Below the pieces are notes generated by a model. The model saw only the letters and a list, made by a program, of their open reading frames with translations, was not told the DNA's origin and ran no database searches. The position numbers and the translations under genes are program-made. DNA of 64,000 nucleotides from assembly GCF_029626035.1 (NCBI RefSeq), contig NZ_JARUBE010000003.1, forward strand, positions 4,898,001 to 4,962,000, given 5' to 3'. Positions 54,693 through 62,239 of the stretch are shown here, piece by piece (the first letter of the stretch is position 1; the number at the start of each line of letters is the position of its first letter). This DNA comes from Micromonospora sp. WMMD980 (GTDB lineage: Bacteria > Actinomycetota > Actinomycetes > Mycobacteriales > Micromonosporaceae).

Positions 54693-57485
54693 ATGCTCCC
54701 CATTTCGCAGTCCCGGGCACGTCGGCGCCTACTCGTCGCGCTGCCCGCCATCGCCCTCGCGGCCACGTCGCTGACCGCGGCGGGCAGCGCGGCGGCCCAG
54801 CCGTCCCGGTCCGCGCCGACCACCATCGCCGCGGACGAGTACTACATCAACTACGCCGAGCCGGAGGTGCAGCCGGACACCGGCGGCAAGGAGACCAGGG
54901 GCAAGGACGGGGTCTTCTCGTCGCCGGCCGACGAGGCCCGCGCCTACGACCGCAAGTACACGGGCGGCAACCCGATCGCGGCACGCGAGCTGGCGAAGCT
55001 GGAGGCGAAGTCGATCCGGACCGGCCAGAGCCCGCGCAAGATCAAGAAGGCGAAGAACACCCAGACCGCCAAGCTGTTGACGTTGCTGGTGGAGTTCAAC
55101 GACAAGGCCAACGACGACTTCACCGACGTGATGGTCCCGAAGACGGTCTTCGAGGACCGCACCTGCGTTCCCGGCACGGTGCAGAACGGGCCCCGGCACA
55201 ACACCATCCCGAACCCGGCCACGCTGCCGCACAAGGACAACAACTCGATGTGGGTGCCGGACTTCTCCCCGGCCCACTACGACAAGATGCTCTACACCAA
55301 GAAGGGCATCACCGAGCGGGTCCGCAAGGACCTCAAGGGGCCGGACGGCAAGCCGGGCATCAGCCTCGCCGGGCGGACCATGCACAACATGTACCTGGAG
55401 ATGTCGAAGAACGCGTACACCGTGGACGGGCAGGCCAGCCCGTGGATCACGGTCCCGCACTCGGAGGGCTGGTACGCGGCGTCGCGCTGCTTCCAGGACG
55501 AGAACGGCAACTGGGTCGCCGGGCGTGAGCAGTCGATGAACGGCCACCCGGACAACCCGCAGGGCGCGGGCCGGCTGGCCACCGACGCGATCGACGCGCT
55601 GGCCGCCGCCGACCCGAACTTCCCGTGGGCCGACTACGACATCGAGGACCAGAGCGACCGCGACGGCGACGGCAACTTCCACGAGCCGGACGGCGTGATC
55701 GACCACCTGGTGCTGGTGCACGCCAACCAGGGCAAGTCCCGCGGTGGCGGCGACATCGGCGTCTACTCGGTCTGGGCGCACTCGTCCACCGTGGCCGGCG
55801 GCTACACCATCCCCGGCACGAACCTGAAGGTGTCCAACTACATCGTGCAGCCGGAGGACGCCGGCGTCGGCGTCTTCGCGCACGAGTTCGGGCACGACCT
55901 CGGCCTGCCCGACCTCTACGACACCTCCGGCAACGCCGACTCGGACGTGGACTTCTGGGACCTGATGGCGTCCGGCTCGCACTCCGGCGAGATCTTCCAG
56001 GCGCTCCCCACCCACATGGGCCTCTGGGACAAGTGGGTGCTCGGCTGGGCCGAGCCGAAGACCTTCGGGCCGGGCGACCGGGCCAAGCTCGTCAAGCTCG
56101 GGCAGACCTCGCGTACGCCGGTCGGCACCGAGGACGGCATCAAGATCGACCTGCCGGACAAGGTGATCACGCTGGCCGAGCCGCACAGCGGTGCGAACAT
56201 GTGGTATTCCGGCGCGGACCAGGCGTGGGCGGACGTCAAGCTGAGCCGCACCGTGACGGTCCCGAACGCCGCGGACGCGAAGTTCTGGCTGTGGAACGAC
56301 TACGTCATCGAGGACGACTGGGACTACGGCTTCGTCGAGGTCTCCACCGACGGTGGCGCCACCTGGGCCGAGCGCAGGGTCTACGACGAATCCGGGGCGT
56401 TGGTCTCCACCGACGACGGCTACTCCGACCCGAACGGGCGGATGGTCGACTTCGGTAACAAGAAGTACGGCCTGACCGGCAGCACCGGCGGCTGGCGCCA
56501 CGACTACGTGGACCTGTCGCCGTACGCCGGGCAGACCGTGCAGGTGCGGCTGCGCTACGCCACCGACGAGGCGTTCCAGGAACGCGGCTGGTTCGCCGAC
56601 GACTTCTCGGTGACCGGCGGCGGCGCCACCACCTGGAGCGACGACGTCGAGGGCGGCGCGGCCGGCTGGACGCAGACCGGCGGCACGTTCACCGACACCA
56701 GTGGCGCGGGCTGGCACACCGACACCGGCACCCAGGTCAGGTCGCACTACTACCTGTCCGAGTGGCGCAACTTCGACGGCTTCGACAAGGGCCTGAAGTA
56801 CGCCTACGACACCGTCTACTCGCACGAGGCGTGGAAGGTGGACCGGATCTCCTACAACGCGCCGGGCATGCTGGTCTGGTACCGGGACACCGAGCTGGGC
56901 GACGTCAACCACGTCACCGGGCAGATGACCGCGCTGCCCAGCTACGGCGCCAAGGGCGGCCTGCTGATCGTCGACTCGCACAACGACCCGCTGCGCCGCA
57001 CGGGCACGGCGGCCACGAAGGACCCCTCGGTGCTGAAGAACCTGCCCAGCCGCCCGCAGTCGTCCAACGCCGCGTTCGGGTTGACGAAGACGTACCCGTT
57101 CAAGGAGTGTCTGGAGGCGGCGGACGAGCCGTACAGCGAGTACTGCACGAAGTTCGGCGCCCAGGCGCCGGTGCGGGCCTTCACCGACGCCAAGGGCTGG
57201 TACCCGGGCATCGAGATCCGCGACGGTTCGGCCTACGCGCGGGACAACGACGCCTCGGTGGTCGTCCCGTCGAAGGGCAACCAGCAGTACACCACCCGGG
57301 TGGTCAACCCGGACGGCACCCCGGCGACCGACTGGTACGGCACCGAGCTGGGTGGCGGCGCGATCGTGTTGGGCACCGGCAACCCGCGGGACGCGGGCGT
57401 CGCCTACGGCACCTCGATCGTCATCGTGAAGGCCGCCAAGGACAACGCGTACGCCACGGTGTACGTGGTCCCGCCGCGCAGTTGA
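54693..57485 (+). CDS. Secreted M6-family (immune inhibitor A-like) metalloprotease
   Basis: A 930-residue secreted protease. Signal peptide (residues about 1-35, RRRLLVALPAIALAATSLTA then AGSAAAQ), a propeptide, and the M6 catalytic domain with HEFGHDLGLPDLYD; the zinc site HEFGH is residues 397-401. Nearby DRDGDGNFHEPDGVIDH may bind calcium. The region after about 480 is beta-rich, with WNDYVIEDDWDYGFVEVSTD-type immune-reg domains and a final tail. M6 enzymes degrade host or environmental proteins. A second M6 gene follows directly. ATG at 54693; upstream only a weak GGAG. Confidence 0.92.
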   Translation: MLPISQSRARRRLLVALPAIALAATSLTAAGSAAAQPSRSAPTTIAADEYYINYAEPEVQPDTGGKETRGKDGVFSSPADEARAYDRKYTGGNPIAARELAKLEAKSIRTGQSPRKIKKAKNTQTAKLLTLLVEFNDKANDDFTDVMVPKTVFEDRTCVPGTVQNGPRHNTIPNPATLPHKDNNSMWVPDFSPAHYDKMLYTKKGITERVRKDLKGPDGKPGISLAGRTMHNMYLEMSKNAYTVDGQASPWITVPHSEGWYAASRCFQDENGNWVAGREQSMNGHPDNPQGAGRLATDAIDALAAADPNFPWADYDIEDQSDRDGDGNFHEPDGVIDHLVLVHANQGKSRGGGDIGVYSVWAHSSTVAGGYTIPGTNLKVSNYIVQPEDAGVGVFAHEFGHDLGLPDLYDTSGNADSDVDFWDLMASGSHSGEIFQALPTHMGLWDKWVLGWAEPKTFGPGDRAKLVKLGQTSRTPVGTEDGIKIDLPDKVITLAEPHSGANMWYSGADQAWADVKLSRTVTVPNAADAKFWLWNDYVIEDDWDYGFVEVSTDGGATWAERRVYDESGALVSTDDGYSDPNGRMVDFGNKKYGLTGSTGGWRHDYVDLSPYAGQTVQVRLRYATDEAFQERGWFADDFSVTGGGATTWSDDVEGGAAGWTQTGGTFTDTSGAGWHTDTGTQVRSHYYLSEWRNFDGFDKGLKYAYDTVYSHEAWKVDRISYNAPGMLVWYRDTELGDVNHVTGQMTALPSYGAKGGLLIVDSHNDPLRRTGTAATKDPSVLKNLPSRPQSSNAAFGLTKTYPFKECLEAADEPYSEYCTKFGAQAPVRAFTDAKGWYPGIEIRDGSAYARDNDASVVVPSKGNQQYTTRVVNPDGTPATDWYGTELGGGAIVLGTGNPRDAGVAYGTSIVIVKAAKDNAYATVYVVPPRS

Positions 57486-57545
57486 TCGACCGCCCGAAAC
57501 CGGTACCGGAATGACCGGAAAATGGGCTGAAGGGACCGGATGAGG

Positions 57546-57579
57546 TAAGGGTCGGGAGCCGCAGCGCTCCCGACCCTTA
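57546..57579 (+). terminator. Strong rho-independent-type terminator
   Basis: TAAGGGTCGGGAGC and its complement (14-base perfect arms) with a 6-base loop, 60 bases after the first M6 protease. Confidence 0.75.
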
Positions 57580-57817
57580 CTGCACATCCATCGGTGTCGT
57601 TGCGTTCGAGCGGGCAGACATCGGCCCTGGTCAGAGCCGTGGCGACGGGTCGGGGTGTGACGGGGAAAGACGTCCCCAACAAAAAGTTGCTACAAATCGA
57701 CGCGCGCATCTTCACACCGGTCCCAGCAGTGTCTATGTTCACCAGGGGTCCCACTTGTGGGACGTTCCACCGGCCCGTACCCCCAAGGGGCCGGTTCCCT
57801 CACACCGGAGGTACCAC
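57580..57817. promoter_or_regulatory. Promoter region of the second M6 protease
   Basis: A/T-richer patch (aaaaagttgctacaaatc near 57680) and a GGTCCCACTTGTGGGAC hairpin near 57747. The ribosome site is GGAGG at 57807-57811. No gene. Confidence 0.4.
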
Positions 57818-60235
57818 GTGCGCAAAGTCGCAGTGGGTCTGCTCGGGCTTTCGCTGACCGCGACGGGGCTGATGGCAGGTACGTCCGCCAGTGCCGCGCC
57901 GACGCCGAAGCTGCCGACCACCGCCCCGTCGGTGGCCGAGCCTGCGCAGGCTGAACACGACCTGCCCAACCCGCTCGAGGACAAGCGGCGCGCGCTGCGC
58001 CAGGAGGGCCTCAGCGAGGTTCTGTCCGGCAGGGCGAAGGCCCAGAAGATCAACGGCAGCACGGTCGTCAAGGTTGGCGAGAAGGCTGCCGAGGGTGCCG
58101 CGGCGGGCAAGGCCGCCCGGAGCACCAAGGCCGGCAAGGGTCCGACCGAGGACCAGTACGTCGAGCTGTCCCGCGAGAAGACCGACAAGATCTTCGTCAT
58201 CCTCGCGGAGTTCGGCGACGAGCGGCACCCGAACTACCCGGACCAGGACACCGACCCGAACGTCGCGGGTCCGACCCGGTTCGACGGGCCGCGCGTCAAC
58301 CAGATCCCGCAGCCCAACCGGGCGGTGGACAACTCCACCATCTGGCAGCCGGACTACAACGCCGATCATTACCGGCAGCTGTACTTCGGCACCAACCCCG
58401 GTGACGAGTCGCTGAAGCAGTACTACGAGGCCCAGTCCTCGGGTCGGTACAGCGTCGACGGCGAGGTCACCAACTGGGTGAAGGTGAAGTACAACGAGGC
58501 TCGCTACGGCCGCTCCAACGGCTACCCGTGCGCCTCGAACGTCTGCAACAACACCTGGGCCCTGGTCCGCGACGCCGCCAACCAGTGGGTCGCCGACCAG
58601 AAGGCGCAGGGCCGCTCGGACGCGGAGATCGCCGCCGACGTCAAGTCGATGGACGAGTGGGACCGTTACGACTTCGACGGCGACGGCAACTTCAACGAGC
58701 CGGACGGTTACATCGACCACTTCCAGATCGTCCACGCCGGCGGCGACCAGGCCGACGGTGACCCGATCCAGGGTGAGGACGCCATCTGGAGCCACCGCTG
58801 GTACGCGTTCGCCAGCGACCAGGGCAACACCGGCCCGGCGAACTTCCCGGCCGGTGGTACCCAGATCGGCAACACCGGCGTCTGGATCGGCGACTACACG
58901 ATCCAGCCGGAGAACGGTGGCCGGAGCGTCTTCTACCACGAGTACGGCCACGACCTCGGTCTGCCGGACGACTACAACGTCATCAGTGGTGGGGACAACA
59001 ACAACGAGCACTGGACCCTGATGGCCCAGAGCCGGCTCAGCGCCAAGAACGACGGTGGCATCGGCGAGCGCGGTGGCGACCTGGGTGCCTGGAACAAGCT
59101 CCAGCTCGGCTGGCTCGACTACGAGGTGGTCGTCGCCGGTCAGAAGCGCACGCTGGCGCTGGGCCCGCAGGAGTACAACTCCACCAAGGCGCAGGGCGCC
59201 GTGGTGGTGCTGCCGCAGCGGGAGTACAGCTTCCAGAACGGCAAGCCGTTCGAGGGGACGAAGCAGTTCTTCTCCGGCAACGAAGACGACCTGAACACCA
59301 CGATGACGCGGACGATCGACCTCACCGGGAAGACCAGCGCCGCGCTGTCGATGAAGGGTCGTTACAACATCGAAGAGGACTACGACTACCTCTTCTTCGA
59401 GGTCTCCACCGACGGTGGCCAGACCTGGGTCGCGCTCCCGGGCACGGTCGACGGCAAGCCGCTCAAGGAGATCTCGCCCGGGCGCTACGCCCTGGACGGC
59501 TCCAGCGACGACAAGTGGGTCGACGTCAACATCCCGATGGACGCGGTCGCGGGCAAGTCCGTGCAGTTCCGCCTGCGCTACCAGACGGACGGCGGCGTCT
59601 CCGCCGGTGGCTTCTACGGTGACGCGCTCACCGTGACCGCCGACGGGCAGACGCTGCTCAGCGACGGCGCCGAGACCGGTGCCGCCGGCTGGACGCTGGC
59701 CGGCTGGAGCATCGTCGAGGAAACCTACATCCGCAAGTTCGACAACTACTACATCGCCGGCAACCGGTCGTACACCTCGTACGACAAGTACCTCAAGACC
59801 GGCCCGTACTACTTCGGCTACGCGAACACCCGCCCGGACTACGTGGACCACTACGCGTACCAGGAGGGTCTGCTGATCTCCTACTGGAACCTCCGGTGGG
59901 CGGACAACGACACGTTCGCGCACCCGGGCGAGGGTCGCAACATGATCATCGACGCTCACCCGCGGCCGATCTACAACCTGACCGGGGCGCCCTGGCGGGC
60001 CCGCGTCCAGGTCTACGACGCGCCGTTCGGCCTGAAGAAGGCGGACTCGTTCACGCTGCACATCAACAGCCAGCCGCAGTACATCCGTGGCCAGGCCGCG
60101 CAGCCGCTGTTCGACGACACCAAGCAGTACTGGTACCCGGAGCTGCCGAACCACGGCGTCAAGGTTCCGGCCACCGGCACCAAGATCAAGGTCCTGGAGC
60201 AGAACGGCACCTCGCTGAAGGTCCGCTTCTCCTGA
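57818..60235 (+). CDS. Second secreted M6-family metalloprotease
   Basis: An 805-residue paralogue of the preceding gene product. Signal peptide (VGLLGLSLTATGLMAGTSAS, cleavage about residue 26), a propeptide with a Lys/Ala/Gly linker, then the catalytic core with zinc site HEYGH (374-378) in YHEYGHDLGLPDDYN and a DFDGDGNFNEPDGYIDH calcium-like loop. The C-terminal region holds YDYLFFEVSTDGGQTW, SDDKWVDVNIPMD and a second beta domain. Length and domain order differ from the first gene mainly in the C-terminal half. GTG start with GGAGG 6 bases upstream. Confidence 0.92.
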   Translation: MRKVAVGLLGLSLTATGLMAGTSASAAPTPKLPTTAPSVAEPAQAEHDLPNPLEDKRRALRQEGLSEVLSGRAKAQKINGSTVVKVGEKAAEGAAAGKAARSTKAGKGPTEDQYVELSREKTDKIFVILAEFGDERHPNYPDQDTDPNVAGPTRFDGPRVNQIPQPNRAVDNSTIWQPDYNADHYRQLYFGTNPGDESLKQYYEAQSSGRYSVDGEVTNWVKVKYNEARYGRSNGYPCASNVCNNTWALVRDAANQWVADQKAQGRSDAEIAADVKSMDEWDRYDFDGDGNFNEPDGYIDHFQIVHAGGDQADGDPIQGEDAIWSHRWYAFASDQGNTGPANFPAGGTQIGNTGVWIGDYTIQPENGGRSVFYHEYGHDLGLPDDYNVISGGDNNNEHWTLMAQSRLSAKNDGGIGERGGDLGAWNKLQLGWLDYEVVVAGQKRTLALGPQEYNSTKAQGAVVVLPQREYSFQNGKPFEGTKQFFSGNEDDLNTTMTRTIDLTGKTSAALSMKGRYNIEEDYDYLFFEVSTDGGQTWVALPGTVDGKPLKEISPGRYALDGSSDDKWVDVNIPMDAVAGKSVQFRLRYQTDGGVSAGGFYGDALTVTADGQTLLSDGAETGAAGWTLAGWSIVEETYIRKFDNYYIAGNRSYTSYDKYLKTGPYYFGYANTRPDYVDHYAYQEGLLISYWNLRWADNDTFAHPGEGRNMIIDAHPRPIYNLTGAPWRARVQVYDAPFGLKKADSFTLHINSQPQYIRGQAAQPLFDDTKQYWYPELPNHGVKVPATGTKIKVLEQNGTSLKVRFS

Positions 60236-60260
60236 GCCACTGATCCACCCAACACCACGG

Positions 60261-60293
60261 CGAGGCCCGGGCAGGTCACCTGCCCGGGCCTCG
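60261..60293 (+). terminator. Terminator hairpin
   Basis: Sixteen-base near-perfect arms of CGAGGCCCGGGCAGGT around one base, 25 bases after the second M6 gene stop. Confidence 0.7.
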
Positions 60294-60345
60294 CCCGTCG
60301 TCGGCCGGACGGGAACCGTGCCGGCCCGCCGCGCGTCCCAGGCAG

Positions 60346-60855
60346 GTGACCACGACCCTCGACCGCCGCCTGACCGCGGTCCTCGCACTGCCCCTGGCCC
60401 TGGCCCTGGCCGGCTGCGCCGACCGGGACGCCGACCCGCAGGAAGGAGCCGACGTGCCCGCGTCCGAACGGCCCGCCGAACCCACCGCCGCAGCCACACC
60501 CGAGCCCGCGACGACGCCACCCACCCCGGCGGCGCCCACCCCGGCCGCCTCCTCCGGCCGACCCCCGCTCTCCGCGACCGACCTGCCGACGCTCCGGCCG
60601 CCGACCGGGCCCCCACGGCACCCGACCGACCAGACGAAGCCGAACGTCCTCGCCGGGCGGATCAGCCACGGTGGCGGCGGCCCCTGCTACACGCTCGTCA
60701 CCGACGACGGTCAGGAGCACGCGCTCTACGGCCGGGACAAGGGGACCTGGCCCGCCGGCACCTGGGTCCGGGTCACCGTCGGCCCGGCGCCGGCGGGCGT
60801 CGAATGCGGACCGGGCCGGCCGGCCGCTCTGGTGAGCATCGAACGCGTGGCCTGA
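60346..60855 (+). CDS. Small lipoprotein
   Basis: A 169-residue protein with signal peptide and lipobox ALAGC (Cys about residue 24), a Pro/Ala/Thr-rich spacer (about 35-95), and a short beta domain ending GPCYTLVTDDGQEHALYGRD, WVRVTVGPAPAGVECGPGRP with two cysteines that may pair. Function unknown; the layout resembles lipid-anchored proteins carrying a small oligonucleotide-binding-like fold. GTG start; no other start is near. Confidence 0.7.
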   Translation: MTTTLDRRLTAVLALPLALALAGCADRDADPQEGADVPASERPAEPTAAATPEPATTPPTPAAPTPAASSGRPPLSATDLPTLRPPTGPPRHPTDQTKPNVLAGRISHGGGGPCYTLVTDDGQEHALYGRDKGTWPAGTWVRVTVGPAPAGVECGPGRPAALVSIERVA

Positions 60856-60926
60856 CCGGCGCTCCCCCGTCCCGGAGAAACCCCTGATCCTGCGCACCTG
60901 CGGGGCCGGCGCGCGACCCCCGGCCC

Positions 60927-60932
60927 TAGGCT
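60927..60932 (+). promoter_or_regulatory. Putative -10 of leaderless promoter
   Basis: TAGGCT ends 7 bases before the ATG at 60940. Confidence 0.45.
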
Positions 60933-60939
60933 GTGCCTC

Positions 60940-61872
60940 ATGACCGACCAGCGCGGCGGGGCCGCCGACGAGTCCTGCGTGATGCCCGAAGGGCCGTGGA
61001 CGCACCGATTCGTCGGTGCCAACGGCAGCCGGTTCCACGTCGTCGAGGCGGGCACCGGCCCGATGGTGCTCTTCCTGCACGGCTTCCCGGAATACTGGTA
61101 CGCCTGGCACGAGATGCTCCCGGCGGTCGCCGACGCCGGCTTCCGCGCGGTCGCCGTCGACCTGCGCGGTTACGGCGCGAGCGACAAACCACCCCGGGGG
61201 TACGACGGCTACACGCTCGCCGCCGACGTGGCCGGGCTGATCCGGGCGCTCGGTGAACGCTCGGCCACGGTGGTCGGTACCGGCGCGGGCGGCCTCATCG
61301 GCTGGACCGCCGCCTCGTTCCACCCCACGCTTGTCCGCCGGTTGGTGGTGCTCGGCGCGCCGCACCCGCTGCGGCTGCGGACCGCCATCGTCGCCGACCC
61401 GCGCGGCCAGTTCGCCTCGGCCACGGCGACGCTGAAGTTCCAGCTCCCTCGCTACGAGCACGTGCTGACCCGGGACGACGCCGCCGAGGTGGAGCAGATG
61501 CTGCGCCGCTGGGGCGGACCACGCTGGGTGACCGGGCCGGACTTCGCCGACTACGCCCGGTGCTGCCGGGTGGCCATGCAGATCCCGCAGGCCGCGTTCT
61601 GCGCGCTGGAGGGCTACCGGTGGGCGTTCCGGTCGGTGCTGCGGCTGCACGGCTACCGGTTCGTCAAGCTGATGCAGAAGCCGCTAATCACACCGACGCT
61701 GCAACTGCACGGCGCGCTGGACGAGGCGTCGCTGCCCCGCACCGCCCAGGGTTCCGGCCGCTATGTCAGCGCGCCCTACGAGTGGCGGCTGCTCGACGAC
61801 GTGGGCCACTTCCCGCACGTGGAGGCCCGGGACCTGGTCCTCGGCGAGATCCTGCGGTGGGCGAAGTCCTGA
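60940..61872 (+). CDS. Alpha/beta hydrolase (epoxide hydrolase-like) lacking the usual nucleophile
   Basis: A 310-residue alpha/beta hydrolase. The oxyanion motif HGFPEYWYAW, DLRGYGASD, the acid region LQLHGALDEASLP and the catalytic His in DDVGHFPH are intact. At the nucleophile elbow, where epoxide hydrolases have VGHDWGG, it reads VGTGAGG: the Asp position is Gly115. Acid/base residues remain, so either another residue serves as nucleophile or the protein is non-catalytic. In mycobacteria an epoxide hydrolase-like gene (ephE, Rv3670) follows acs, so this is probably the positional counterpart. Leaderless -10 at 60927. Its stop abuts the next, convergent gene. Confidence 0.85.
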   Translation: MTDQRGGAADESCVMPEGPWTHRFVGANGSRFHVVEAGTGPMVLFLHGFPEYWYAWHEMLPAVADAGFRAVAVDLRGYGASDKPPRGYDGYTLAADVAGLIRALGERSATVVGTGAGGLIGWTAASFHPTLVRRLVVLGAPHPLRLRTAIVADPRGQFASATATLKFQLPRYEHVLTRDDAAEVEQMLRRWGGPRWVTGPDFADYARCCRVAMQIPQAAFCALEGYRWAFRSVLRLHGYRFVKLMQKPLITPTLQLHGALDEASLPRTAQGSGRYVSAPYEWRLLDDVGHFPHVEARDLVLGEILRWAKS

Positions 61873-61873
61873 C

Positions 61874-62239
61874 TCAGACCCGCTGCTCGCCCAGCCCGGC
61901 CACCTCGGTGGCGGGCGCCCAGCCCTGGTAGACGCCGAAGTCGAACGCCTCCAGCCCGATCGCCTCCGCCACCGGCCAGCGCCCGCCGGTGTACTCCACC
62001 CGCAACCAGCCCTCGTGCTCCGCCAACACGATGAACGGCTGCCCCTGCCAGGTGCAGATGGTTCGCACGTACGCCAGGTCGTCGACCTCGGCCGCCGGCA
62101 CCACCCGGACGTACCGCCCCGGGCGGGCCTCGGTGAAGCCCTCGTCCGGTTCCGGCTGGTAGAGGCGGACGTCGTCGCCGTCCGGGCTGGCCTGGTACTC
62201 CCGGCCGCGCCAGCGGGCCACGTAGCCGTCGCGGGTCAC
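61874..62239 (-). CDS. Hypothetical protein, coupled to the SseB-domain gene
   Basis: A 121-residue beta-rich soluble protein with several aromatic residues: RDGYVARWRGREYQASPDGD, TICTWQGQPFIVLAEHEGWL, VEYTGGRWPVAEAIGLEAFD. No named family. GTG start at 62239 overlaps the stop of the SseB-domain gene (GTGA), so it is translated with it. Possibly an immunity-like or regulatory partner of the upstream protein; this is inference. Confidence 0.7.
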   Translation of the reverse strand: MTRDGYVARWRGREYQASPDGDDVRLYQPEPDEGFTEARPGRYVRVVPAAEVDDLAYVRTICTWQGQPFIVLAEHEGWLRVEYTGGRWPVAEAIGLEAFDFGVYQGWAPATEVAGLGEQRV

